This document shows positions 30,605 through 39,830 of a stretch of 64,000 nt of DNA, in pieces; position 1 is the first letter of the stretch; every line of letters begins with the position of its first letter. A program made the translations under genes and the position numbers. Location: assembly GCA_019192545.1 (NCBI GenBank), contig JAHCMI010000004.1, forward strand, positions 124,001 through 188,000, in the 5' to 3' direction. The notes under the pieces are model-generated. The model was not told where the DNA came from and did not search any database. It saw nothing but the letters and a program-made list of their open reading frames with translations. Origin of the DNA: Rivularia sp. MS3 (lineage in GTDB: Bacteria; Cyanobacteriota; Cyanobacteriia; Cyanobacteriales; Nostocaceae).

Positions 30605-31420
30605 CTCATATCTCCGACTCCATTCATTCCAAGAGCCGTCATAATTAAATACGTAGGGATAACCCAGTAGATATTTTAAAACAAACCAAGTATGTGCCGA
30701 ACGGGCACCAACAGCGCAGTAAGGAATGATTTTTTTGTCTGGTGTAATACCTTTGCTTTCATAAATTTTACGTAATTCTTCGATGGTTTTAAAAGTTCTA
30801 TCTTCATTCAAGGATGATTCGTAATAAAGGTGTATTGCACTTGGAATATGTCCCGTGCGCTGGTTGTTTTCTGGAGGTTTATCGTAAAACCATTCGCCGC
30901 TGTATTCTTGAGGAGTTCTTACATCTAAAATTACGCTATCTGGTTGGTTAATAGATTTGTAAACGTCTTCATATAATGCCCGTAAATTACCATCTGCTTC
31001 TTGAGCGCTATAACGAGTTTGATTTGCAACTGGCTGTACGGGTGCCAAGGGGCGTTTTTCTTCTATCCATTTATTACGTCCACCATTGAGAATTCTTACA
31101 TCTTGATGACCGAAAATTTTTAACAACCAAAAAATCCATCCTCCAACACCGGGAATTTCTCCGTAGAGAATTACGGTTGAGTCATTTGCGATACCAGAGC
31201 GCGAAAGTAATTTTTCAATGTTTGCTTTGTCCAAATTAATTCGGTAATTGGGAAGCATCAAATCTTTGAATGAATTCCATACAACTGCTTTGGTAATAAC
31301 TTCATTGGGGTTTGCTTTGGGATTTGCGTTTACTTCGACTATACGAACATTGTCGTAGTTTAAGTGTTCGGCAAGCCATTGAGTATCGACAAGTACTTCT
31401 GAGTGAGCGTAGTTAGACAT
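30593..31420 (-). CDS. Tandem-rhodanese sulfurtransferase
   Basis: 275 residues, two rhodanese domains (about 5-135 and 150-272). The active-site Cys is in the second domain, in the loop PYCAVGARSAHTW. The first domain lacks Cys. The variant loop CAVGAR differs from the CRIGERSS-type loop of many thiosulfate sulfurtransferases, so the sulfur acceptor is uncertain. It moves sulfane sulfur from thiosulfate or mercaptopyruvate to cyanide or protein thiols. Length fits the SseA/thiosulfate sulfurtransferase group. The final Lys-Gly and stop are encoded by heptamer repeat. Confidence 0.88.
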   Translation of the reverse strand: MSNYAHSEVLVDTQWLAEHLNYDNVRIVEVNANPKANPNEVITKAVVWNSFKDLMLPNYRINLDKANIEKLLSRSGIANDSTVILYGEIPGVGGWIFWLLKIFGHQDVRILNGGRNKWIEEKRPLAPVQPVANQTRYSAQEADGNLRALYEDVYKSINQPDSVILDVRTPQEYSGEWFYDKPPENNQRTGHIPSAIHLYYESSLNEDRTFKTIEELRKIYESKGITPDKKIIPYCAVGARSAHTWFVLKYLLGYPYVFNYDGSWNEWSRRYELKG

Positions 31421-31579
31421 TGTTCTATTTCGATTATTGTTTTAGGTTTGTAGTTGCGCTTTAGATATAAATTAAAATTGAATTTTAATTATGCCTAGTC
31501 CTCTTTCGGGTACAGTTTGTATTTAGAGGGTTAGGGCTAGCAGTTGTAAATCCTTTGATTGCAAATCGAAAATTTGATA

Positions 31580-32263
31580 ATGCTGAATTCTTTGCAATTG
31601 ATATTTGAAGAAATAGCTCAGACTCGCAACAAAGAACAATTGCGGGGACAGGTAATGGTTAAACTTGGCGATTATTTTGAAGCGAAGCGTAAGGGTTTAT
31701 TTTTTTTTGATAGTCTTCCTAACAGTAAAATTCCAGATACTTTTCAATTAGCGCTATCTTTAGAACACAATCCGGTTTTACGCTACTTAGTAGAAAATCA
31801 CGCTCCAGTACATGAAGAAGTAGTGTTAAAACCGGAAAAATGGAAAATAATTTGTCCTCGTTTAGACCACGGACATGTAATGGCTGGGCCTATAATTGGT
31901 AATGGAAAGCTAATTGGTGGAATTGGTTTTACCCGCACGCGAGAATCTTCCGCTTTTAATAATCGGAATTTAGCAGATTTAAGTGCTGTTTGTTTACATT
32001 TATCGACTTGGTTAATAACAGTAAAATTGCAAACAAAACAATTTAAATTAGATTTAGATATAGATTTAGATTCAAATATTAATTGTTTAACACCACGAGA
32101 AATTCAAATTGTGGAATTAGTGGCAAAAGGATTAACAAACGCTCAAATTGGAAAAGAATTATGGATTCAAGAAAATTCCGTCAAACAAGCTTTAAAAAGA
32201 ATGTTTCGGAAACTTGAAGTTTCTTCCCGTGCGGAAATGGTAACCAAAGTTTTGACAGGTTAA
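31580..32263 (+). CDS. GAF-like LuxR-family transcription regulator
   Basis: 227 residues from the ATG at 31580 (MLNSLQLIFEEIAQ). A TTG seven codons earlier is possible. The N-terminal ~150 residues form a GAF-like sensor domain (GLFFFDSLPN, GHVMAGPIIGNGKLIGGIGF). The C-terminal LuxR helix-turn-helix is LTPREIQIVELVAKGLTNAQ to VSSRAEMV. There is no receiver domain, so it is ligand- or redox-responsive rather than phosphorylated. It is divergent from the rhodanese gene (about 160 bases) and convergent with the kinase gene, so it may regulate the rhodanese. Target unknown. Confidence 0.85.
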   Translation: MLNSLQLIFEEIAQTRNKEQLRGQVMVKLGDYFEAKRKGLFFFDSLPNSKIPDTFQLALSLEHNPVLRYLVENHAPVHEEVVLKPEKWKIICPRLDHGHVMAGPIIGNGKLIGGIGFTRTRESSAFNNRNLADLSAVCLHLSTWLITVKLQTKQFKLDLDIDLDSNINCLTPREIQIVELVAKGLTNAQIGKELWIQENSVKQALKRMFRKLEVSSRAEMVTKVLTG

Positions 32264-32363
32264 AGGTTTATATTTAGGAGTTTCCAATTACCAATTTTCA
32301 CCCGGAGGGTGTGGATTATTAATTCCTAATCCCCCATTCCCAATTCCCAATTTCCAATCCCCA

Positions 32364-33557
32364 TTATCCTGGAATCCAAACTTTAATTTGAGTTCCTTTA
32401 CCTAAAGTACTTTTAATCTGAAGTTCTCCTCCTAAAATTTGCACTCTTTCATGCATTCCCCGCAATCCGAAACCTGTGTGATGGGCGTTAACTTCAAAAC
32501 CTTGACCATCATCTATAATTTCTAAAATAATTCCTTGGTTATCTTGATAGCCTTTTATTTTTACAACTTTTGCAAAACCGTGTTTTTGAATATTTGTAAC
32601 TGCTTCTTGAACAATACAGTAAAGTTGATGGCTGGTTTGAATTGGTAGTTGGGGTAATTCTGAATTTAAATGAATTACAAATGATTGGTTTTGTACAACT
32701 TGTTCTACTAAAGTCGCTAAAGCCTGATTAAGATTAAAATCTGTTTGACGTATTGATTTTACAGAATTTCTGACTTTTGTTAAACATTCGCTGGATAAAT
32801 CTTTCGCAATATTTAGAGAATCAATTGCTTTATGAGGATTTTTATCGTATAACCTTTGAGCAAGTTCTAACTGTATATCTAATGTTGTCAAGGAATGACC
32901 TAAAGAATCATGAATTTCCCGAGCAATGCGACTGCGTTCTAAATTTGCCGCTAAGGTTTCTATCTGTTGGGTTAATGCTTCTGCTTTTCTACGACTTCTT
33001 TGTTCGGCTACTATTACAAAAGAGAAGAAAAGTACGAATACGCTAATTGTCAGGTAGTCTGCAATATTATCAATAACTACTCGACTAACAATTAAATTAG
33101 TATTGTCTAATTCTGAAACAATTTGAGTCAAATTGGCACGGTTAAATTCGAGTATTTTAGGTATACTATAAGCCTTTGCAAAAGTCCAGATTATTCCTAA
33201 TATAATTGTCGTAATAATTACTTCTTTACGTTTTAATAAAAAACAGCTTTTTAGAAGTATAAAATAGAGAGCTATTTCAAAATAAATGCCTAAAGAAGCA
33301 GGAATTATAATTATAAACAATTCTAAATAAATATAAATTCTTCTCTGCCACATAGAACCATTGATGGGAAATATAAAGCTTAAACCTGTTAAAACAATTA
33401 ACTGGGTTAATCTAAAATAGGTAGGTATTAGTAAAGAAGAATAATTCGTTTCACTACGATTTAATAAAAACAACAGAAAATATACAAATAAAATTAACCA
33501 TTCCACATAACTTACAGTACGACGGATAGATGAGGAAGCAGTTTGGTTGAAAAGCAT
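32364..33557 (-). CDS. NarL-type (HisKA_3) membrane sensor histidine kinase
   Basis: About 397 residues from the ATG at 33557. An upstream in-frame ATG at 33641 lies inside a perfect palindrome and is less likely. Five to six hydrophobic helices fill residues ~20-200, with little periplasmic exposure, then a coiled coil, the HisKA_3 box RIAREIHDSLGHSLTTLDIQ and HATPase (VQEAVTNIQKHG, DDGQGF, GFGLRGMHERV). It is a paralogue of the kinase at 59901. It is divergent from the Omp85 gene and probably pairs with the regulator at 29647. Confidence 0.9.
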   Translation of the reverse strand: MLFNQTASSSIRRTVSYVEWLILFVYFLLFLLNRSETNYSSLLIPTYFRLTQLIVLTGLSFIFPINGSMWQRRIYIYLELFIIIIPASLGIYFEIALYFILLKSCFLLKRKEVIITTIILGIIWTFAKAYSIPKILEFNRANLTQIVSELDNTNLIVSRVVIDNIADYLTISVFVLFFSFVIVAEQRSRRKAEALTQQIETLAANLERSRIAREIHDSLGHSLTTLDIQLELAQRLYDKNPHKAIDSLNIAKDLSSECLTKVRNSVKSIRQTDFNLNQALATLVEQVVQNQSFVIHLNSELPQLPIQTSHQLYCIVQEAVTNIQKHGFAKVVKIKGYQDNQGIILEIIDDGQGFEVNAHHTGFGLRGMHERVQILGGELQIKSTLGKGTQIKVWIPG

Positions 33558-33625
33558 AAAATTATAATAATTACACTTTAAGTAAATTATCTTACGAATA
33601 TCATATATTAAGAGATAAATTGACA

Positions 33626-33643
33626 ACATGACTATAGTCATGT
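33626..33643. promoter_or_regulatory. Perfect 18-bp palindrome, candidate operator
   Basis: ACATGACTATAGTCATGT is its own reverse complement and lies between the divergent kinase and Omp85 genes. The core TGACTATAGTCA differs at one base from TGACTTTAGTCA at 59740-59751, which lies between the paralogous kinase and the Spy-like gene. It is probably bound by one or both NarL-type regulators. Confidence 0.7.
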
Positions 33644-33784
33644 TTATGCATTACTATCGTTAATATTTGTATATAAGTTTCTTGGTTAATATAAAACAGT
33701 CAAATATTATTTAATTGTTTAGCTTTCAGGATTAGCTTTACAAAAAACCTGTAGTTGAACTATTAATTATTGGAAAATTAATCA

Positions 33785-35710
33785 ATGAAAAAAATATCTG
33801 CTTATAGCATTGGTATTGTAGCAACAGCTAGCATTCTTAGTTTTGCAAATCTGACTATAGTTCAAGCTCAAACTCCTGCGGTTCAAAATATACCTCAAAA
33901 TCCACGGCAAACAGAGCTATCAGAAACAAAGGTATTAGTTTCAGAAGTTGTGATTGTTGGGGGAAAAGACAATTTGAAAGAAATTGTTGCTAATACAATT
34001 CAAACTCAACCGGGAAAAACAATTACTCGCGCTCAATTGCAGGAAGATATTAATGCTATATTCGCTACTGGTTATTTTACAGATGTGCGTGCTGTTCCGG
34101 AAGAAACGACACAGGGTATCAAAATTAATTTTGTTGTTGAACCAAATCCGGTTTTACGCGCAGTAAATATACAAAATAATCAAGCGTTGCCGCAAGAAAT
34201 TGTTAATCAAAGTTTTCAAGAACAGTACGGTAATATTTTAAATTTAAAACAGTTTCAAGCAGGAGTAGAAAAAATAAATAAATGGTATCAAGATAACGGT
34301 TATGTGTTGGCTCAGGTGATAGATACCCCCAAAATTAACCCTGATGGAACTGTTACTTTACAAGTAGCAGAAGGAGTTATAGAAGATATTCAAGTACAGT
34401 TTGTGAGCCCTGACGGAGAAGAAGTTAAAGGGAAGACGCGAAAATATATTATCACCCGTGAAATGCAGTTGAAACCGGGTGAGATATTTAGAAGAGAAGT
34501 TGCTCAAAAAGATTTACAAAGAGTTTATGGGTTGAGAATTTTTCAGGATATTAATTTGAAATTGAATCCCGCCCAAAACCCCCGTAAAGTGGTATTAGTT
34601 GTCAATGTAACCGAAGGTAGAAATTTTAGTGTCTCTCCTGGTGGGGGATATAGTTCTAAGAGCGGACTTTTCGCTAATACTAGTTTTCAATTAGGAAATT
34701 TAAACGGTAGAAATCAAAAATTGGGAGCGGATATTGAGTTTAGCCAAAGAGATTTTGCTTTTGATGTTAATTATACCGACCCTTGGATAGCGGGAGACCC
34801 CTATCGTACTTCCTACACGGTTAATGGTTTTAGAAAGCGGACATTTTCTCAAATATTTGACGGAGGGGAAACCGAAGTTGAATTAGCAAATGGCGATCGC
34901 CCCCGCGTATTCAAAACTGGGGGTAATATTTCTTTCCGTCGCAACCTCAGTAAAAAAGTATTTGAAAAATCAGAATGGGTAGCAAGCGCTGGCTTAAAAT
35001 ATCAGCGAGTAGCCATCCGCGATTCCGATGGAGATATTAACGCAACAGACGCTTTAGGAAATGACCTCAGTTTTAGCGGTGACGGTACAGATGATTTATT
35101 AACCGTGCCTTTGAGATTAGTTAGAGATAAACGCAACAGTTCCTTAAGTCCGACAAAAGGTTCTGTTTTAAGTTTGAGTACCGAACAGTCTATTCCCATC
35201 GGTGACGCAAGCATTTTATCCAATAAATTAAGCGGTAGCTACAGCTTTTATCTTCCGACTCGTTTAACTAAATTAACTAAAGGTTGTCGTAAATCAAACA
35301 GCAAATCTGGGGAATGTCCGCAAGCATTTGCTTTTAACCTTCAAGGAGGAACCGTAATTGGGGATTTACCTCCTTACGAAGCATTTTCTTTAGGTGGAGC
35401 TAATTCCGTGCGAGGCTTTGGTGAAGGTGAATTAGGAACCGCTCGCAGCTTTTTACAAGCATCAGCAGAATATCGTTTTCCGGTATTTTCTCTGCTTAGC
35501 GGTGCGTTATTTTTCGATGCTGCCACTGATTTAGGCACGGCTGATAGCGTCACGGGTAATCCTGCTGGGGCACGCAACAAACCAGGTAACGGCTTCGGTT
35601 ACGGTTTGGGAGTCCGCGTAAAATCTCCCTTGGGACCGATTCGTTTAGACTACGGTTACAACAATGATGGAGAAAGTCGGGTGCAGTTTGGTATTGGGGA
35701 AAGGTTTTGA
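33785..35710 (+). CDS. Omp85/BamA-family outer-membrane protein
   Basis: 641 residues. A signal peptide (1-29, ends VQAQ) precedes three POTRA-like modules (about 50-300, e.g. GYFTDVRAVPEET, GYVLAQVIDTPKINPDGTV, YGLRIFQDINLKLNP) and a C-terminal beta-barrel with the L6 motif SVRGFGEG and a terminal Phe (VQFGIGERF). It inserts or moves proteins or lipids at the outer membrane. It is shorter than the main cyanobacterial BamA, so it is probably a second Omp85 paralogue. It is divergent from a NarL-type kinase, with a palindromic candidate operator between them. Confidence 0.9.
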   Translation: MKKISAYSIGIVATASILSFANLTIVQAQTPAVQNIPQNPRQTELSETKVLVSEVVIVGGKDNLKEIVANTIQTQPGKTITRAQLQEDINAIFATGYFTDVRAVPEETTQGIKINFVVEPNPVLRAVNIQNNQALPQEIVNQSFQEQYGNILNLKQFQAGVEKINKWYQDNGYVLAQVIDTPKINPDGTVTLQVAEGVIEDIQVQFVSPDGEEVKGKTRKYIITREMQLKPGEIFRREVAQKDLQRVYGLRIFQDINLKLNPAQNPRKVVLVVNVTEGRNFSVSPGGGYSSKSGLFANTSFQLGNLNGRNQKLGADIEFSQRDFAFDVNYTDPWIAGDPYRTSYTVNGFRKRTFSQIFDGGETEVELANGDRPRVFKTGGNISFRRNLSKKVFEKSEWVASAGLKYQRVAIRDSDGDINATDALGNDLSFSGDGTDDLLTVPLRLVRDKRNSSLSPTKGSVLSLSTEQSIPIGDASILSNKLSGSYSFYLPTRLTKLTKGCRKSNSKSGECPQAFAFNLQGGTVIGDLPPYEAFSLGGANSVRGFGEGELGTARSFLQASAEYRFPVFSLLSGALFFDAATDLGTADSVTGNPAGARNKPGNGFGYGLGVRVKSPLGPIRLDYGYNNDGESRVQFGIGERF

Positions 35711-36080
35711 TATTTGGGAATGGGTAATTGGGCATAGGGCATTAGAAAAATTGTAGGTTGGGTTGAGAAACGAAACCTAACACTAGCTAACTCAATCTTT
35801 AATGTATACTCACGACTCATTACTCATTACTCGCTACTTATAATTACGTAACTGTTCGCTGTTAAGTGCAAAATTTAATTTACTTGTGCGGTTTGTTTTT
35901 TAATAGGCAAATCGCTTTTTAGTTATTAAGGGAAGATTATGAGTTAAGATTGGTCGGTGTGAGATTTTTGTAAAAATGAACCAAATTCTTGGAGTATAAG
36001 GCTTCTACTGATTTATGTATTAAAAAAAGGAAATTTGAGAAATCATTATTTTTTACATCTTATTTATCAGGTCAAAATAT
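35711..36080. other. Spacer with repeats
   Basis: 370 bases with no gene. Contains an inverted repeat around 35752-35780 (GGTTGGGTT / AAACCTAAC), a heptamer run near 35813-35845, and presumably the corA promoter. No riboswitch resembling an M-box is seen. Confidence 0.45.
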
Positions 36081-37223
36081 ATGTTAGAAAAATTGTTCCC
36101 TTTGGATTCTCAAGTAATTGAACCATTAGAAGAAGATTTTTACCACCATCCAGGAACGATACCCGGAACCCTTAATGAAGATAAAGATGCCCCAGCAACA
36201 AGAGTTTCATTAATTGATTACAATCAAAACAAAGTTATCCCTAAAAGAATTACTTATCCAGAAAATTGTGCCAGATATATAGATACTGAATCGGTATCTT
36301 GGGTAGACGTGCAAGGTTTAGGCAATACACATATTTTGCAACGAATTGGCAAGGTTTTTGAACTACATCCTTTGGTTCTTGAAGACTTAGTGAACGTTCC
36401 AGAACGTCCGAAAATAGAGGATTATGAAGACCAATTAGTCATAATTTCTCGAATGGTGATGCCGACACAACAAGCAGATGGTTTTCATAGCGAACAGGTA
36501 AGTTTTGTTTTGGGGAAAAATTATTTACTTACCGTACAAGAAGAACCCAGTCTTGACTGCTTCGATCCGGTACGCTTGAGAATTCGCAACAATAAAGGTA
36601 TTATCCGCAAGCAGGGAGCTGACTATTTAGCTTACGCTCTTTTGGATGCAATCATTGATGGGTTTTTTCCCGTACTCGAAGATTATGGCGAACGCATTGA
36701 AGATTTAGAGGAGGAAGTAATAGTAAATCCGACTCGGAAAACACTGCAAAAAATTTATAGAATTAGGCGAGAATTGTTACAATTACGTCGCGCTATATGG
36801 CCTCAGCGCAGCGCCATAAATGCTTTGATTCGAGATAGTAACGAATTAATTAGCGAGGAAGTGAGAATTTACCTCAGAGATTGTTACGACCACGCAGTGC
36901 AGGTAATGGATATGGTTGAAACTTATCGAGAACTTGCATCGGGACTCATGGACGTGTATCTTTCTGCGGTAAGCAACAGAATGAATGAAATCATGAAGTT
37001 GCTCACGGTATTTTCATGGATTTTCTTGCCCTTAACGTTTATTGCCGGATTATACGGAATGAATTTTGAGTATATGCCCGGTTTAAAAACTCCTTGGGGC
37101 TTCTGGTTATGCGTGGCTGCAATGGTCGCGATCGCAGTTGGTTTATTAGTGTTTTTCCGGCGGAGTGGCTGGCTTGAAAGTCCTGCAACTCTTAAAGATG
37201 TTCGCAGCGAACGAAAATTTTAG
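36081..37223 (+). CDS. corA: CorA family Mg2+/Co2+ transporter
   Basis: 380 residues. A large N-terminal cytoplasmic domain and a long helix (ERIEDLEEEVIVNPTRKTLQ) precede two C-terminal membrane helices. The pore motif is YGMNFEYMP (GMN) at the end of helix 1. It forms a pentameric channel for magnesium or cobalt uptake. The gene downstream starts 20 bases after the stop and is probably in the same operon. Confidence 0.93.
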   Translation: MLEKLFPLDSQVIEPLEEDFYHHPGTIPGTLNEDKDAPATRVSLIDYNQNKVIPKRITYPENCARYIDTESVSWVDVQGLGNTHILQRIGKVFELHPLVLEDLVNVPERPKIEDYEDQLVIISRMVMPTQQADGFHSEQVSFVLGKNYLLTVQEEPSLDCFDPVRLRIRNNKGIIRKQGADYLAYALLDAIIDGFFPVLEDYGERIEDLEEEVIVNPTRKTLQKIYRIRRELLQLRRAIWPQRSAINALIRDSNELISEEVRIYLRDCYDHAVQVMDMVETYRELASGLMDVYLSAVSNRMNEIMKLLTVFSWIFLPLTFIAGLYGMNFEYMPGLKTPWGFWLCVAAMVAIAVGLLVFFRRSGWLESPATLKDVRSERKF

Positions 37224-37243
37224 GGGGATTACATTAAACACTT

Positions 37244-37960
37244 ATGCAACAAGATACGAATCCTAGTTTAATAGTATTGACACTTTATATTATCGGTGTC
37301 AGTTATGTTTTAAACTTAATGGTCGAATCAATTCAAGACCAAATTAAGTTCATCTTTGATAAAGCTGCTGTTGACAAACAGTTAAAAGAACAAGAACTCG
37401 ACGATAAAATCTCTGTAGCTTTTAAACTTAAACCTTCTTATGATATTGATGGTTTAAAAGAGTTATTACTTATTCTTACGAATCAGTCAAAGAATCTTGC
37501 TGTATATGTTGATTGGGATAACTGTTCTTTCGCAGTAAAACATAAAAATCAATCGCGTCGAGTCATTCGTAAATCTCCAGATGTTTCACGCGATTTAGGC
37601 GTACCTCAAAGTCCGAGCTTAGTTGCTCCTGCTCAAAAACTTATAGAAGGCGTTACTGCTGAAGACGTGTTTGGCAAAGACCAAGAAACGGGAATATATC
37701 AAGCAAAAAAAGCTTTAGTCAATATTATGGCACTCAAAGGCAGTCCCGTAAGAGCGCAAAGAAAGTTATACAAAAAATTTATTAGTCGCAGAGAGCAATT
37801 AGAATGTTCTCTACAATTAGTGCTGCGATTTTCAGAAGTTCGCGTGGGCTTGGCTCCAGGTCAAAATGTTCCTCCAATGTGCATCATTACCTGCCCTTTT
37901 ATAATTAGAAAATTGCCTTGGACCTACGCTCTTCCTTGGAATAAAAAGAGAAAAAAATAA
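37244..37960 (+). CDS. Hypothetical protein in operon with corA
   Basis: 238 residues. One hydrophobic N-terminal segment (SLIVLTLYIIGVSYVLNLMV) is probably an anchor. Then a helical charged region, then a mixed alpha/beta part with AVYVDWDNCSFAVKHKNQSR and a basic C-terminus (PWNKKRKK). The YVDWDN string recalls the start of NYN/PIN-like domains, but the later acidic motifs are not clear, so no nuclease call is made. The 20-base spacing from corA suggests co-transcription. Function unknown. Confidence 0.7.
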   Translation: MQQDTNPSLIVLTLYIIGVSYVLNLMVESIQDQIKFIFDKAAVDKQLKEQELDDKISVAFKLKPSYDIDGLKELLLILTNQSKNLAVYVDWDNCSFAVKHKNQSRRVIRKSPDVSRDLGVPQSPSLVAPAQKLIEGVTAEDVFGKDQETGIYQAKKALVNIMALKGSPVRAQRKLYKKFISRREQLECSLQLVLRFSEVRVGLAPGQNVPPMCIITCPFIIRKLPWTYALPWNKKRKK

Positions 37961-37992
37961 CAACAAGTCTTCGTCTAAACTAAAATGTTATC

Positions 37993-38435
37993 AGAGAGTT
38001 GGCGAGGCGGTTGCAGATTAGTTTTTCAACTAATTTGAGGAAAGTCCGGGCTTCCGAAAGACCAGACTTGCTGGGTAACGCCCAGTGCGTGCGAGCGTGA
38101 GGATAGTGCCACAGAAAAATACCGCCTTTTCAGTTATCAGTGAACATTGAACAGTGAACAGGTAATACTTGATAACTGATAACTGGTAACTGTTAACTGA
38201 AAGGGTAAGGGTGCAAAGGTGAGGTAAGAGCTCACCAGCAGCATCGAGAGGTGCTGGCTCGGTAAACCCCGGTTGGAAGCAAGGTGAGAGGAACTATGGT
38301 TGGTCTTTTACCGGTTTCGCTTTATGAGAGCCGCTTGAGGTGTTTGGTAACAAACGTCCCAGATAGATAATCGCCCTTTAAATGTAGAAATTTTCTACAT
38401 TTTTAGAACAGAACCCGGCTTATGTCCGACTCTCT
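37993..38435 (+). ncRNA. rnpB: RNase P RNA
   Basis: Bacterial type A RNase P RNA, which matures tRNA 5' ends. P1 pairs AGAGAGT (37993-37999) with ACTCTCT (38429-38435). Conserved core pieces are visible: GGCGAGGCGGTTGC, GAGGAAAGTCCGGGC, GGTAAGGGTGCAAAGGTGAG, GTAAACCCCGG, AGATAGATAATCGCC and ACAGAACCCGGCTTATG. A 70-base heptamer array (38132-38201) is inserted in the P12 region, as known for heterocyst-forming cyanobacteria. Confidence 0.97.
38132..38201 (+). repeat. Heptamer array inside rnpB
   Basis: Ten degenerate 7-bp units running from AGTTATC, AGTGAAC, ATTGAAC to AACTGAT, AACTGGT, AACTGTT, AACTGAA. The first and last units are complementary (TTTTCAGTTA with TAACTGAAAG), so the insert folds as an extension of the P12 helix. 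Confidence 0.9.
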
Positions 38436-38451
38436 TCCCCCCCCTTTTGGG

Positions 38452-38625
38452 AGTAGCGAGTAATAAGTAATGAGTAACAAGTATAAATAATAAGTATAAA
38501 TAAAGGTTGTTTAACTAGCTGTACTACGAAAACAAGAATAAAAATAAGATTTACTTACTACTTACTACTTGCTACTTGCTACTCGCTACTCACTACCTGC
38601 TACTCTCTACTCCCAATGCCCCATT
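38452..38625. repeat. Degenerate heptamer repeats between rnpB and rnc
   Basis: Two blocks of 7-bp units, AGTAGCG/AGTAATA-type (38452-38500) and TACTACT/GCTACTC-type (38552-38625), of opposite sense. Transcribed together they could pair. Confidence 0.75.
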
Positions 38626-38644
38626 CCCAACTACCAATTGAATA

Positions 38645-39355
38645 ATGTCTGTTATTTATCCGCGTCGTCAGCGACAACTTGAGAGTTTGGTAAAAAAGCT
38701 AGGTTTATCAGTTAAATCGCCAGTGAATTGGGAATTACTGGACTTAGCACTGACTCATCCGTCTATTTCTGAGTCGGCTAATTACGAACAACTTGAGTTT
38801 GTTGGCGATGCGGTGGTACGTTTGGTAGCTGCCCTTGTGCTATGGGAAGATTTTCATGATGCCCGTGTAGGCGATTTCGCTGCAATTCGTTCTGTATTAG
38901 TTAGCGATCGCATTCTTGCTAAGTTAGCTAGTTCTTACGGTTTGGAGCTACATTTATTGGTTGCTGGTAGTGCCTACGGCGATAAAGCAGGGAAAGAATC
39001 AAGATTGGCAGATGCTTTTGAAGCAGTTTTGGGAGCGCTTTATCTAAGTACCAATAGTTTAGAGTTGATTCGGGTTTGGTTAGATCCTCACTTTAAACAA
39101 CTCGCTACAGAAATTAACTCAGATCCGGCAAGACAAAATTATAAAGCTGCTCTACAAGAATGGACTCAAGGAGTATATAAAACTTTGCCCGAATATCGCG
39201 TGACTCAGCTTGCTTCTCCTGGGCATAACCAAGAGCGCTTCATTGCTGAAGTTTGGCTGCACGATAAAAAATTAGGTGAAGGTAAAGGACGTTCGATTAA
39301 AGCTGCCGAGCAAGCTGCTGCCAAAATGGCTTTCATGGCAATCGAACCTCAGTAA
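38645..39355 (+). CDS. rnc: Ribonuclease III
   Basis: 236 residues. The RNase III domain carries signature LEFVGDAVVRLVAA (catalytic Glu/Asp) and a second acidic site in LADAFEAVLGALYL. The C-terminal double-stranded RNA-binding domain (about 165-235) ends SIKAAEQAAAKMAF. It processes rRNA and other double-stranded RNA in the cytoplasm. Cyanobacteria often carry several RNase III-type proteins, so this may not be the only one. It lies just after rnpB, the RNase P RNA, on the same strand. Confidence 0.92.
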   Translation: MSVIYPRRQRQLESLVKKLGLSVKSPVNWELLDLALTHPSISESANYEQLEFVGDAVVRLVAALVLWEDFHDARVGDFAAIRSVLVSDRILAKLASSYGLELHLLVAGSAYGDKAGKESRLADAFEAVLGALYLSTNSLELIRVWLDPHFKQLATEINSDPARQNYKAALQEWTQGVYKTLPEYRVTQLASPGHNQERFIAEVWLHDKKLGEGKGRSIKAAEQAAAKMAFMAIEPQ

Positions 39356-39621
39356 TAATACTGTATTCAATTCGGTATTTTATAAGCTATTGATTATAAA
39401 GTTGTTATATATTTAAATTTTAGGCGTTGCTAAATCTAGGTATAAATTTAAATTTAGATATGTATTCGCAAAGCACGACCGATGGTCACAATTCACCTCT
39501 ATGCAAGGTTTTGGATATCTAACAAATTAATTTAATATATCAACTCGGCAACTTTAAATTTCACGTCAATTTTATATCTACCAAAATTATATGATTGCAT
39601 AGGCTCATAGCTAAAGTATTA

Positions 39622-39720
39622 TATAGCGGTTTTTACTTCAATAGAATATACGAAACTATTTCCTTAATAAAGAGAGGGGTGAGGTTCCGAGTCTATTGAA
39701 CTTAACTGAAAACTGCTATA
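39622..39720. mobile_element. MITE-like inverted-repeat element, family A, copy 2
   Basis: The left end TATAGCGGTTTTTACTTCAA and the right end (reverse complement TATAGCAGTTTTCAGTTAAG) are imperfect terminal inverted repeats. 99 bp, no coding. It lies in the spacer 39356-39830, whose remaining sequence shows no gene and ends in an ACTAATA heptamer array (39778-39829). Confidence 0.75.
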
Positions 39721-39830
39721 TGTCTTGATAATCACTATAGTTATTCCTAAAAAAGCCTTGAGACTAATATTCAGTTCAAAAACTAACAACTAAAAACTAA
39801 CAACTAATAACTAATAACTAATAACTAAAT

